Positions 18,837-28,090 of a stretch of DNA of 64,000 nt are shown in pieces. Source of the stretch: Alistipes onderdonkii (GTDB taxonomy: Bacteria > Bacteroidota > Bacteroidia > Bacteroidales > Rikenellaceae); NCBI RefSeq assembly GCF_025145285.1, contig NZ_CP102251.1, forward strand, positions 1,240,001 through 1,304,000, written 5' to 3'. Numbering within the stretch: position 1 is the stretch's first letter; every line of letters begins with the position of its first letter. The translations under genes were made by a program, and so were the position numbers. The notes under the pieces were generated by a model. That model did not search any database. It saw only the letters and a list, made by a program, of their open reading frames with translations, and was not told the DNA's origin.

Positions 18837-19603
18837 TGGAAAAAATCACGGTAGTAAAGATCGGGGGCAACGTCATCGACGACCCCGCGGCCCTGCGAGG
18901 CTTCCTCGCGGACTTCGCCTCGCTGCCCGGGGCGAAGATCCTCGTCCACGGAGGCGGCAAGCTCGCCACGCGCCTCGCCCAGAAACTCGAACTGCAGGTG
19001 CAGATGGTCGACGGGCGCCGCATCACCGACAAGGGCACGCTCGACATCGTGACGATGGTCTACGCCGGGCTGGTCAACAAACAGCTCGTCGCCGGGCTCC
19101 AGGCGGCCGGATGCAATGCACTCGGGCTGTCGGGCGCCGACGGCAACGCCGTCATGGCGCGCCGCCGCGCACCCGAACCGATCGACTACGGCTTCGTGGG
19201 CGACATCGAAAGTGTCAACCACACGCTGCTCGGGGAACTTCTCGGGGCAGGCGTCACGCCCGTATTCTGCGCCATCATGCACGACGGGCAGGGCACGCTG
19301 CTCAACTGCAACGCCGACAGCGTGGCTTCGTCCGTGGCACTCGGCGCCGCCCGGATCGCCCCCACGGAGCTGGTCTTCTGCTTCGAAAAAAACGGCGTGC
19401 TGCACGACCCGGACGACGAGACGACGCTCATCCGCGAAATCACGGCCGAGTCGTACGCCGCGCTCAAAGCCGGCGGCATCGTCAGCAAAGGGATGATCCC
19501 CAAGGTCGAGAACGCACTGAAAGCCGTTGCCAACGGCGTGCGGAGCGTCACGATCAAACACTCGGAGAACCTGCTGAACGACACCGGAACGGTAATCAGG
19601 TAA
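18836..19603 (+). CDS. argB: N-acylglutamate kinase
   Basis: Phosphorylates N-acylglutamate, second step of the pathway. The 255-residue amino-acid-kinase-fold protein starts 'VVKIGGNVID' (phosphate-binding Lys and Gly-Gly). It has 'ILVHGGGKLATRLAQKL' (about 36-52), 'GLSGADGNAVMARR' (about 98-111), 'LLNCNADSVASSVALGA' (about 158-174) and 'SKGMIPKVENAL' near residue 219. The start is the ATG sharing one base with the preceding stop. It lacks an N-terminal extension of the arginine-sensitive hexameric type, so strong arginine feedback on this enzyme is not predicted. Confidence 0.95.
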   Translation: MEKITVVKIGGNVIDDPAALRGFLADFASLPGAKILVHGGGKLATRLAQKLELQVQMVDGRRITDKGTLDIVTMVYAGLVNKQLVAGLQAAGCNALGLSGADGNAVMARRRAPEPIDYGFVGDIESVNHTLLGELLGAGVTPVFCAIMHDGQGTLLNCNADSVASSVALGAARIAPTELVFCFEKNGVLHDPDDETTLIREITAESYAALKAGGIVSKGMIPKVENALKAVANGVRSVTIKHSENLLNDTGTVIR

Positions 19604-19663
19604 TACGCCCGATCCTTGTGGCCGCACGGCCACAGGGAAACGGACAGCCAGCTCACAAACGAC

Positions 19664-20725
19664 ATGGATGCAAAAACCAAGGAAGCCATCGACCTGCTCA
19701 GGACGCTGATCGCAACGCCCTCCCCGTCGCGCGACGAAAGCCGCACGGCCGACCTCATCTTCGCCTACCTGGCGGAACACGGCGCGGTACCCGAAAGACT
19801 GCACAACAACGTCTTCGCCCGCTCCGCAGGCTTCGACCCGGCGCGCCCGACGCTGCTCCTGAACTCCCACCACGACACGGTACGCCCCGCAGCCAGCTAC
19901 ACCCGCGACCCGTATGCCCCGACCGTCGAAGGCGACCGCCTCTACGGCCTGGGGAGCAACGACGCCGGGGCTTCGGCGGTGAGCCTCACGCAGACTTTCC
20001 TGACGCAGCGCACACGCCCCCTGCCGTTCAACCTCCTGCTGGCGCTTTCGGCCGAAGAGGAGTGCATGGGCGAGCACGGTATGCGCACCCTGCTGCCGCA
20101 GCTGGGACGGATCGACATGGCAATCGTGGGCGAGCCCACGGGGATGCAGGCCGCCGTCGGCGAACGGGGGCTGGTCGTCCTCGACTGCGAAGCCCGCGGC
20201 AAAAGCGGCCATGCGGCCCGCAACGAGGGCGTCAACGCGCTCTATATCGCACTCGACGACATCGCCCGCCTGCGCGACTTCCGCTTCGACCGCCGCTCCG
20301 ACCTGCTGGGCCCCATCGGCATCGCCGTGACGCAGATCGCGGCCGGCACGCAGCATAACGTCGTTCCCGACACCTGCCGTTTCGTGGCCGACGTCCGCAC
20401 CACGGATGCCTACACCAACGAGGAAACGGTCGAAATCCTGCGTCGGGCACTGCGCAGCGAGGTGACGCCCCGCTCGACACGCATCCGTGCCTCGGCGCTC
20501 AACGCCGCCCATCCGCTCGCACGGGCGACCGCCGCCACGGGGCGCGAAAGCTACGTATCGCCCACCACGTCGGACATGGCGCTGATGCCTTTCCCGTCGC
20601 TCAAGATGGGGCCGGGGCAATCCTCGCGCTCGCATACGGCCGACGAATTCGTGTTGCTTTCGGAGATCGAAGAGGGCATCGGAATTTACGAAAAATTCAT
20701 AAAACAACTGGCTGAAATCCTCTGA
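19664..20725 (+). CDS. argE: M20 deacylase (ArgE-like, probable N-succinylcitrulline deacylase)
   Basis: A zinc-dependent M20-family amidohydrolase of 353 residues. Metal and catalytic residues are visible in 'LLNSHHDTVRPA' (about 65-76), 'YGLGSNDAGASAV' (about 93-105), 'LSAEEECMGEHGM' (the general-base Glu pair, about 129-141) and 'AIVGEPT' (about 153-159). It falls between argB and argH. In this pathway carbamoylation comes before deacylation, so its substrate is expected to be N-succinylcitrulline (or N-acetylcitrulline), not acylornithine. The chosen ATG begins the family-like 'KEAIDLLRTLIATPSPSRDE'; the frame is open upstream but that segment is spacer. Confidence 0.9.
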   Translation: MDAKTKEAIDLLRTLIATPSPSRDESRTADLIFAYLAEHGAVPERLHNNVFARSAGFDPARPTLLLNSHHDTVRPAASYTRDPYAPTVEGDRLYGLGSNDAGASAVSLTQTFLTQRTRPLPFNLLLALSAEEECMGEHGMRTLLPQLGRIDMAIVGEPTGMQAAVGERGLVVLDCEARGKSGHAARNEGVNALYIALDDIARLRDFRFDRRSDLLGPIGIAVTQIAAGTQHNVVPDTCRFVADVRTTDAYTNEETVEILRRALRSEVTPRSTRIRASALNAAHPLARATAATGRESYVSPTTSDMALMPFPSLKMGPGQSSRSHTADEFVLLSEIEEGIGIYEKFIKQLAEIL

Positions 20726-20869
20726 TGCCCGCGGCAGGAGGCTGCAACCCCGCTGCGAAAGAACCCCCTCCGAGGCAGATGGCAGCCCGGCAAACGCGGC
20801 GCACCGCCGCAAGCCGACGGCCGACGGCAATAGGGAGCCGGAACAAAGAGAGAAACGAATATACACAAT

Positions 20870-22168
20870 ATGGCAACGAAACTTTGGGACAAGGGCTTCG
20901 AGCCCGACAAGATGATCGAGGAATATACCGTCGGCAACGACCGCGAACTGGACATGCGGCTTGCGCGCTACGACGTCCAGGGCTCGCTGGCGCATATCGC
21001 CATGCTCGAAACGATCGGGCTGCTGACGGCCGGCGAACTGGAAAAGCTGACGGCGGGACTGAAAGAGATCGCCGCCGAGATCGAGGCCGGGCGCTTCGAA
21101 ATCGAACCCGGCACCGAGGATGTCCACTCGCAGGTGGAGCTGATGCTCACCCGCCGCCTGGGCGATGCCGGCAAGAAAATCCACTCGGGCCGCTCGCGCA
21201 ACGACCAGGTGCTGGTCGACCTCAAACTGTTCCTGCGCGACGAACTGCGCCAGACCGCCGAAGCCGTAAAAACGGTCTTCGACCGCCTGCAAACGCTCAG
21301 CGAACAGTACAAGGAGATACTGATGCCGGGATACACCCACCTTCAGATCGCCATGCCTTCGTCGTTCGGCCTGTGGTTCGGCGCCTATGCCGAAACGCTG
21401 GTGGACGACATGCGGCTCTTCGCCGCGGCATGGCACATCGCCAACCAGAACCCCCTCGGCTCGGCCGCCGGGTACGGCTCGTCGTTCCCGCTCGACCGTG
21501 AGATGACCACGCGCCTGCTGGGTTTCGAAGCGCTACACTACAACGTCGTGGCGGCACAGATGAGCCGCGGCAAAAGCGAACGCACCGCCGCCAACGCCAT
21601 CGCGGCCGTCGCTGCGACCATCGGCCGCATGGCGATGGACGTCTGCCTGTTCATGAGCCAGAACTTCGGCTTCGTATCGCTGCCCGACAACCTCACCACG
21701 GGGTCGAGCATCATGCCCCACAAGAAGAACCCCGACGTCTTCGAGATCATGCGCGGACGCTGCAACCGCCTGCAATCCGTACCGAACGAGATCGCCCTGC
21801 TCACGGCGAACCTTCCCGTCGGCTACCACCGCGACATGCAGTTGCTCAAGGACATCCTGTTCCCGGCGACGACCGAAATCAAACGCACCCTCTCGATGTG
21901 CGACTTCATGCTCGCGCACCTGAAGGTCAACACCGACATCCTCAACGAGCGGAAATACGACTACCTCTTCACGGTCGAGGACGTCAACCGCCTCGTACTC
22001 GCAGGCGTCCCGTTCCGCGAAGCCTACAAGCAGGTGGGCATGGCCGTACAACACGGCCGGTACCGTCCGACGCGCGAGGTTCACCACACCCACGAAGGCA
22101 GCATCGGCAACCTCTGCACCGCCCAAATCCGCCGGAAGATGGAGCGCGTGATGTCCGAATTCGAATAA
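20870..22168 (+). CDS. argH: Argininosuccinate lyase
   Basis: Splits argininosuccinate into arginine and fumarate. The 432-residue protein carries the fumarase/aspartase signature 'GSSIMPHKKNPDVFE' (about 281-295) with the catalytic Ser loop, plus 'DVHSQVELMLTRRLG' (about 85-99), 'HSGRSRNDQVLVDLKLF' (about 105-121) and 'MPGYTHLQIAMP'. It is the last gene of the arginine operon. A strong bidirectional terminator lies 21 bases downstream. Confidence 0.97.
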   Translation: MATKLWDKGFEPDKMIEEYTVGNDRELDMRLARYDVQGSLAHIAMLETIGLLTAGELEKLTAGLKEIAAEIEAGRFEIEPGTEDVHSQVELMLTRRLGDAGKKIHSGRSRNDQVLVDLKLFLRDELRQTAEAVKTVFDRLQTLSEQYKEILMPGYTHLQIAMPSSFGLWFGAYAETLVDDMRLFAAAWHIANQNPLGSAAGYGSSFPLDREMTTRLLGFEALHYNVVAAQMSRGKSERTAANAIAAVAATIGRMAMDVCLFMSQNFGFVSLPDNLTTGSSIMPHKKNPDVFEIMRGRCNRLQSVPNEIALLTANLPVGYHRDMQLLKDILFPATTEIKRTLSMCDFMLAHLKVNTDILNERKYDYLFTVEDVNRLVLAGVPFREAYKQVGMAVQHGRYRPTREVHHTHEGSIGNLCTAQIRRKMERVMSEFE

Positions 22169-22189
22169 CCGGACTGCCCTGCCATACCG

Positions 22190-22220
22190 AAAAAAGGATG
22201 CCCGAAAGGCATCCTTTTTT
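22190..22220. terminator. Bidirectional terminator between argH and the GH26 gene
   Basis: A 13-bp perfect stem (AAAAAAGGATGCC / GGCATCCTTTTTT) with a CGAAA loop. A or T runs flank it on both sides, so it can stop both the rightward arginine operon and the leftward polysaccharide operon. Confidence 0.92.
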
Positions 22221-22234
22221 CATTCACCGATCCG

Positions 22235-23440
22235 CTACTCAAGAGGCTTATACATATCCGGCAGGTCGTCCTCGAAAAGAACCTTATCCTTTCGGGAAAA
22301 ATCCAGAAAATCCTTTTCGGAATAGCATCCGCGGAAAGCGCTGAAATAGTGGCCGCCGTTTGCAGGGAAATCGCCGTTGCGCCACAACAGCACAAACGAA
22401 ACAGGCTCATTCTCGATAATCTTGTAGAGCATCGACGTCCACCATTTCTTATTGTAGTAGTCCGAATCCTCGGGGTTGTTGTTCTCAAGTCCCGTTTCGG
22501 TCAGCGCCAACGGCTTGTTCTTCGTATAGGCGATATTCTTCATCAGGCGGATCATCTGCAATCCCTTATGGTCGTAATCCGCACCGTTGCGGTCGTAAGC
22601 ATCGAGTCCCAGAATATCGACCCATTCGTCACCGGGCCAGTATTCGAGATAAGCGTCGCGCGAATTGAGATGGATCATATCGGGCGAATAGGCCCAAATC
22701 AGATTATGCAGCCCCTTTTCATCCCGCAGGTACGAAATCGTAAACTGCCACAGGGCGATGAACTCCTGCGCCGTCGCATTTCCCTTGCCCCACCAGAAAC
22801 CCGAGCCGGTATGCTCATGCCACGGACGGAAGATCAGCGGAATGGGTTCGCCTTCGGGCGATTTCAGGCTCAGCATGAAATCGGCGACCTTGTCGAGCCA
22901 GCCTTTGAACTTTTCATGGTTCTCGCCGCCCGGGATGATCGAATAGACAGCACGCGTCCCATCCCATGAGTTTCCGCCCGAGACGGGATTGGCACAATGC
23001 CACGAAATCGTATTGACGGCTCCGCGTCCGAAAGCCGCGATGATGTGCTTGCGTACTTCGGTGAACAGCTCGCCGTCGATATTGGTCTCCATGTCCAGCT
23101 CGATGTTGGAAAGTTCCCAGCCGCAGACTGCCGGATGGCTTCCCGTCAGGTATTTCGTGTCGGAAAGGTCGGTGTCGTCACCGGCCCACCACTTCCTGTT
23201 GTTATCCAGACCGTACAGGGTCGGTATCTGATGACCGAACATCGTTCCCCGCTCGGCCAGCACGAACAGATTTTCGTAAAGAGTCCTGGTAATGGCCGTG
23301 GCACCGGCATCGACCATGGTCTTAGGCCCTTCGGGATATCCCGAAGGAGCGCGGCTCGGCACACCGTTCACCTCGGAACATCCGAGACTGAGGACAACAG
23401 CCATGCAGGCGCACGCAGAGAACAGCAAATTCTTTTTCAT
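22235..23440 (-). CDS. GH26 glycoside hydrolase lipoprotein (probable endo-beta-mannanase)
   Basis: A 401-residue outer-membrane or periplasmic lipoprotein with a lipobox ending 'LSLGC' (Cys21). The GH26 catalytic domain shows the acid/base motif 'RPWHEHTGSGFWWG' (Glu209) and the nucleophile in 'ALTETGLENN' (Glu315), with 'WELSNIELDM' and 'ISWHCANP' in their usual places. Most GH26 enzymes hydrolyse beta-1,4-mannan; beta-1,3-xylanase activity is a known minority alternative. Together with the GH2 beta-mannosidase-like and GH97 proteins of the same locus, beta-mannan is the most likely substrate. It is the last gene of the leftward operon, 24 bases after the AraC gene. Confidence 0.92.
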   Translation of the reverse strand: MKKNLLFSACACMAVVLSLGCSEVNGVPSRAPSGYPEGPKTMVDAGATAITRTLYENLFVLAERGTMFGHQIPTLYGLDNNRKWWAGDDTDLSDTKYLTGSHPAVCGWELSNIELDMETNIDGELFTEVRKHIIAAFGRGAVNTISWHCANPVSGGNSWDGTRAVYSIIPGGENHEKFKGWLDKVADFMLSLKSPEGEPIPLIFRPWHEHTGSGFWWGKGNATAQEFIALWQFTISYLRDEKGLHNLIWAYSPDMIHLNSRDAYLEYWPGDEWVDILGLDAYDRNGADYDHKGLQMIRLMKNIAYTKNKPLALTETGLENNNPEDSDYYNKKWWTSMLYKIIENEPVSFVLLWRNGDFPANGGHYFSAFRGCYSEKDFLDFSRKDKVLFEDDLPDMYKPLE

Positions 23441-23464
23441 GTCGTTTTGAGTTTTAGGTTGAAT

Positions 23465-24358
23465 TTATACGGATATTTTCTTCTGGGTGTAGAACGTCTT
23501 GAACACACTGGGAGTCAAACCCTTTCCCTTCTTGAATATCCGGTTGAAGTTCGAAAGGTTATTGAATCCGCATTTGTAGGCGATCTCCGAAATGTTTTTG
23601 GTCGGGTTTTCGATCAGCATGCGCGAAGCCGCTCCCAACCGGATATCGTTGAGCAGATTCACGAAGCTCTTTCCGGAGTGCCGTTTGATGAAACGCCTGA
23701 ACGTTGGTTCGCTCATGTTCACGAGGGCCTTGACCTCCGCAACGGATATATCCCGGTGGAAATTATCGTTCAGGTACTGCATCACCTTCTGGATGCGCGG
23801 CATGTCATAGTTGACGTTGTTCTCTATCGACACGGAACGCTGGGCGAGGATATGGTAATCGCTCTCCCGTGCCAGACAGTTGAGAAGCATCAGGAAGTTA
23901 AGCACCGAATCGAACCGGTCTCCGCTGCGTATCAGGTTTTCTATGATCGGCTCGACACGGGAGACCGTCTCTTCGGAGAATGCGATACCGCGGCGTGCAT
24001 ACTCGAACATCTTCTTGATCGGATAGAATTGTTTCCTGTCGATAAACCCCGATTCGAACAGATTGGGAGAAAACTGCACGCAAATTTCATGGATATCGGC
24101 ATTCCTCGAAAAATTGCCGTTCAGCCATGCGTGCTCAAGGTAGGAACCCGTGATCAGAACCAGATCCTTGTCGGATATTTCACGGACGGAGTCGCCCACG
24201 ATGCGGGTCGCCCCCCGTGCCCCGCACACAAGGTTCAGCTCGTACTCCTTGTGGATATGTACGGGGAAGCAGAATTCGCGTTTGTAACGGTCGAACACGA
24301 CGAAGCAATCTTGCCCTGAAATAGGCGGTATCTCGGTCAATATGTCAGGATTGGGCAT
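23465..24358 (-). CDS. AraC-family transcriptional regulator
   Basis: A 297-residue regulator with an N-terminal cupin-like sensing region ('CFPVHIHKEYELNLV', about 30-44) and a C-terminal double helix-turn-helix ('DISVAEVKALVNMSEPTFRRFIKRHSG' and 'NISEIAYKCGFNNLSNFNRIFKKGKGLTPSVF'). The second helix-turn-helix matches the AraC signature closely. It sits inside the carbohydrate locus, between a sugar transporter and a glycosidase, so it probably senses a released sugar and controls the divergent promoters near 27.8-28.05 kb. That control is inference from position. It replaces the hybrid two-component or SusR-type regulator that such loci more often carry. Confidence 0.93.
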   Translation of the reverse strand: MPNPDILTEIPPISGQDCFVVFDRYKREFCFPVHIHKEYELNLVCGARGATRIVGDSVREISDKDLVLITGSYLEHAWLNGNFSRNADIHEICVQFSPNLFESGFIDRKQFYPIKKMFEYARRGIAFSEETVSRVEPIIENLIRSGDRFDSVLNFLMLLNCLARESDYHILAQRSVSIENNVNYDMPRIQKVMQYLNDNFHRDISVAEVKALVNMSEPTFRRFIKRHSGKSFVNLLNDIRLGAASRMLIENPTKNISEIAYKCGFNNLSNFNRIFKKGKGLTPSVFKTFYTQKKISV

Positions 24359-24367
24359 AACGAATCT

Positions 24368-25705
24368 TTATTTCGGCCGGGAATCGGCCAGCGGATAAAA
24401 CAGAATAAAGACGCATGTCCCCAGAGCGGCCAAAGCCGGGAAGATGCTTTGCAGACAGCCAATAACTGTAAGCGCAGCCGGCGACTGAACGGTATTCGCT
24501 TCGAATCCAGACAGCGACAGTATCCACGCCGTAGCGGCGCTTCCGACCGCCCAGCCCATCTTCTGCGCCATCGAATAGGAGGAGAATATCAGCCCCGTAT
24601 CCCGACGGCCCGAACGCTGTTCGGCATAGTCCGCCGTATCGGCGGACATGGCCCAGAGCAGCGGAAGTACCCCGCCGACACTCAGGCTGATGAGCGCCTG
24701 CGCCAGAAACAGCAGGGAATAACCTCCCTGACGCACGAAATAGAAGGCGAAACTAAAAACGGCCGTGAGCAGCAAAGCGCATACCAGCGTCCGCCGGCGG
24801 CCGAACCGATCCGCAGCGAAGGGAATCAGCACGATGCCCGCAATATTGAAAAGCTGCCCCACAGCGAGGAACAGAGCCGATCCGGTCAGGGCAACCCCTG
24901 CGAACGACATCGTCCCGACAGTTTCGCCAGCCACGCAATACTTGAAGAAATAGATCGTACCGCTCTCCCGGAACGCATTGAACACCTGAAGGCATACGGC
25001 AGCACCGGCAAGGATCAGCCACGGCTTGTTGTGTAGCAGGTCGCGCAGCGAGCCCAATACCGGATGCCGTTCCGTCCGCACGGGCCGGATCCGCTCCCGC
25101 GTCGTCGCGAACGTCACAAAGAACAGCAAGACGGCCACAACGGCCACGACGGCGACCGCCGCGGTCCAGCTCCCCGATGAACCCGCCCACGGCCGGAAAG
25201 CCTTCACCAGCGCTTCGACTGCCAGCACGACCACCATACTGCCTGCGGCGGCAAAGGCCATCCTGAACGCGGCGAGCACCGTGCGTTCGTGCGGATCTGC
25301 CGACATGACACCGAGCAGTGCGGCATAGGGCACGTTGACCGACGAATAGACGATCATCATCAGCGAATAGGTCACGGTCGCATAGACCACCTTTCCGCCG
25401 GAACTCCACTCCGGCATATAGAAAGTCAGGATGCCCAATACCCCGAAAGGCAGGGCACCCCACAGCAACCACGGCCGAAAGGTTCCCCAACGGCTGTGTG
25501 TGCGGTCACACAGAAGCCCGACGACGGGATCGAGCAGTGAATCCCAGATCCGCGTCACTAAAAACAGGACGCCGACCACCCATGCGTCGATGCCGCTGAT
25601 GTCCGTATAGAAGAACATCAGGTAGACGCTGAAGAGCTTCCACAGCATCGAAGACGCCGTATCGCCGAGTCCGTAACCAATCTTTTCCCCAAGACGCATG
25701 GCCAT
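24368..25705 (-). CDS. GPH-family sugar:cation symporter (MFS)
   Basis: A 445-residue inner-membrane transporter with about 12 transmembrane helices. The N-terminus 'RLGEKIGYGLGDTASSMLW' and the cytoplasmic loop 'DRTHSRWGTFRPWLLWGALP' are typical of the glycoside-pentoside-hexuronide (MelB-like) family, including the Asp and Arg-Trp-Gly-Arg pattern. It probably imports the mono- or oligosaccharides produced by the periplasmic glycosidases of the locus. It is 3 bases downstream of the GH97 reading frame and 9 bases before the AraC gene. Confidence 0.92.
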   Translation of the reverse strand: MAMRLGEKIGYGLGDTASSMLWKLFSVYLMFFYTDISGIDAWVVGVLFLVTRIWDSLLDPVVGLLCDRTHSRWGTFRPWLLWGALPFGVLGILTFYMPEWSSGGKVVYATVTYSLMMIVYSSVNVPYAALLGVMSADPHERTVLAAFRMAFAAAGSMVVVLAVEALVKAFRPWAGSSGSWTAAVAVVAVVAVLLFFVTFATTRERIRPVRTERHPVLGSLRDLLHNKPWLILAGAAVCLQVFNAFRESGTIYFFKYCVAGETVGTMSFAGVALTGSALFLAVGQLFNIAGIVLIPFAADRFGRRRTLVCALLLTAVFSFAFYFVRQGGYSLLFLAQALISLSVGGVLPLLWAMSADTADYAEQRSGRRDTGLIFSSYSMAQKMGWAVGSAATAWILSLSGFEANTVQSPAALTVIGCLQSIFPALAALGTCVFILFYPLADSRPK

Positions 25706-25708
25706 ACG

Positions 25709-27715
25709 CTATCGTTTGGTTATCCGGGCAGCGAAACCGTCTCCGGGGAACATCTTCACATCGAACGATTTACCGGGAGCCAGCAGGAACTCTTCCCGGA
25801 CAAAGTCCCGGGCGATGCGCGCCGCATTCTCTCCGTCGCGGAACAGCTCCACCGCATACGTCCCTTCGGGCAGCAACGAGAGATCGACCCGGATCGAACG
25901 TCCGTCCCAGCCGGCAAGTCCCCCGACATACCACACGTCGCCGGAACGGCGCATCGTCACGATATGGTCGCCGACCTCGCCGGACAGCACCTCCGTCGCA
26001 TCCCAGACAGTAGGCACGCCGGAGATGAAGCGCAGGCATTCGGGCTCCCGTTCGTAAGCCGACGGGGAATCGCACAGCATCGCGAGCGGAGCATCGAACA
26101 CGACATACTCCGCCAGCTGCCGGCAGCGGGTTCCCTGACTCATCGGCTCGGAATTCACCGGCCGGAAATTCGCTTTCGCGGCATTGCGCATGGCGCCCTG
26201 CGTGTAATCCATCGGCCCGGCCATCATCCGTATGAAGGGAACCGTCACGTCATAGGTGACCTGATCGACCTCGACGGGCGACCATTTGACTTGTTCCAGC
26301 CCGTGCACGCCTTCGAAATTGATGACGTTGGGATACGTCCGCTGAATTCCCGCAGGCTTGAATATGCCGTGCAGGTCGAGCAGCAATTTATACCGTGCGG
26401 CCGTACAGGCGGCATCGTAAACGAACCGAACCATCTGCTGATCGTCCCTGTCCATGAAATCGACTTTGAATCCCTTGATGCCCATTTCGGAATAGTGTTC
26501 GCAAAGCTCTTCCATATGTTCGGCAAAGGGAAGGTAACCGAGCCAGAGGATCAGTCCGACACCCCGTTCTTCCCCGTACTTCACCAATGCCGGCAGGTCG
26601 AGTCCGGGGGCGGTCTCCAGCGGCGAATGGTGATCTCGGCTCCAACCGTCATCCAGAACGAGGTAGCGCAGCCCGTTGCGGGATGCGAAATCGATGTAAT
26701 GCTCATAGGTGGGCTGGTTGATTCCCGCCGCGAAGTCCACACCGGAAAGTCCCCAGTCGTTCCACCACTCCCACGCGGCCTTGCCGGGTTCGATCCACGA
26801 AATATCGTCGAGCCGGCAGGGAGAAGCGAGTTTCCATACCAGATCGTTATCGGCCAGCCGGGTATCCTACCGCACGATACTGAGCGCCCGCCAAGGCAGC
26901 CGGCATCCCGGCGCGACGGATGCTATGAACGGCTCATATTCTTCGACCACTCCTTGCATGCGGTCGTAACCGCCTGGTACGACCTTCCGCGGACAAGGTG
27001 CGAAAACACCTTCGAGTTCATCCGCACCGCTTCGGTGCAGGAACATGCCCGGATAGGACTCGAGGTCGGCCTCCGTAATGCAGACGTTCATTCCCCCGGC
27101 CGTCTGTACGAGCAGCGGCAGGAACGCCAAGCGGGCGGAGTCCATTTCGCATAGCGGCGTCCGGGTATAGGTATTCTCGAACGATTGCATGAACTGCTCG
27201 CCGAAAGCCAGGCCATCGTGTCTGTAAGGGGTGTCGCGCACATAGGGCACGAATGCGACGGCCCCCGGGGCGAACCGGAACCGGGCCTCTTCACCCGCGA
27301 CGAGCACTTCGCCGGATTGCCGCGCGACGAAGCGGTAGGCCACCGCATCGTCATAGGCCCGGAACTCCAGCGAAAATCCCTCCCGGAAATCGATCTCGAT
27401 CCCATTGCAGCGATCTTCTACCTTCCGCTTTTTATAAATAGGTGCATCGTGTACCGCGTCGATCCGGTAGCGCCTCACTCCGGCCACCCGGCTCCGTTCG
27501 CCCCAGCATTCACCGGAAACGAGCCTGACAGCCAAGGGCGAAGGTGTCAAAATCTGATTTGTATCCGATCGAACGGAATATACGATTCGATCACCACATC
27601 CGATCGTGACGGTCAACGAACAATCGGGTGATTGAATCGTATAAGTTTTATCCCGACACAAAACGGCACCCGGTAGCAGAACCAGAAGCAGAAAAAACAG
27701 GGAGAAATTTCTCAT
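25709..27715 (-). pseudogene. GH97 glycosidase (probable alpha-galactosidase) with an in-frame TAG
   Basis: The minus strand carries one continuous GH97 frame of 669 codons, broken by a single TAG at 26867-26869. Before it: a signal peptide (ending VLCRD) and the beta-sandwich N-domain, ending 'PWRALSIVR'. After the stop, in the same frame, the sequence continues 'DTRLADNDLVWKLASP', 'DISWIEPGKAAWEWWNDWG' and the barrel with 'YLVLDDGWS' and 'GIKGFKVDFMDRDDQQMV'. The Asp in KVDFMDR fits the nucleophile of retaining GH97 alpha-galactosidases. The rest looks unspoiled, so the mutation seems recent; GAG or CAG to TAG is a one-base change. Possible outcomes are loss of function, two fragments, or readthrough. 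It is the first gene of the leftward operon. Confidence 0.9.
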
Positions 27716-28090
27716 AGGCCTATAGATTTTAGGTTATATTCATGATTATCATCTTATTATATATTCGGCTACATGGTTTTATGTAAAATTACATCGCGGG
27801 AAAGTATTTTCCAAGAGCTACAACACAATTCAATCGAATAATACAATAAAAAGATCACACAATACCAGCAAATCAATCCATACATATTCCATTTCATCAT
27901 TTTTAATAATATTTAAGATTCAGACAACACACTTTTCAGGGCTTTTTCATGCCTGGAAAAAGCGTCGAATTAATACGATTCGATCAAACTTTTTTGCTTT
28001 TCGAACCTTTCTATTGCAGGCTCGGACAAAACAATAATTTTGTTTTCGGCATATACGACACCCGATCAATCCAATCAAAAACCAACCTAT
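27716..28090. promoter_or_regulatory. AT-rich divergent control region of the polysaccharide locus
   Basis: This 375-base spacer is far richer in A and T than its surroundings. It holds two inverted repeats: ATGTAA-AA-TTACAT (27781-27794) and TCGAAT-N7-ATTCGA (27965-27983). It also holds the rightward -7 element at 28035. No coding sequence was recognised. The inverted repeats are candidate operators for the locus regulator; this is inference. Confidence 0.6.
28035..28043 (+). promoter_or_regulatory. -7 element for the rightward polysaccharide operon
   Basis: TAATTTTGT matches TAnnTTTG, with TTG at 28014-28016 upstream (18-base spacer). It lies 47 bases before the first start codon. Confidence 0.55.

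Noticed and set aside
18686..21436. Long antisense frame opposite argB, argE and argH
   Set aside because: The plus-strand genes are unmistakable families; the antisense product has no recognisable motif.
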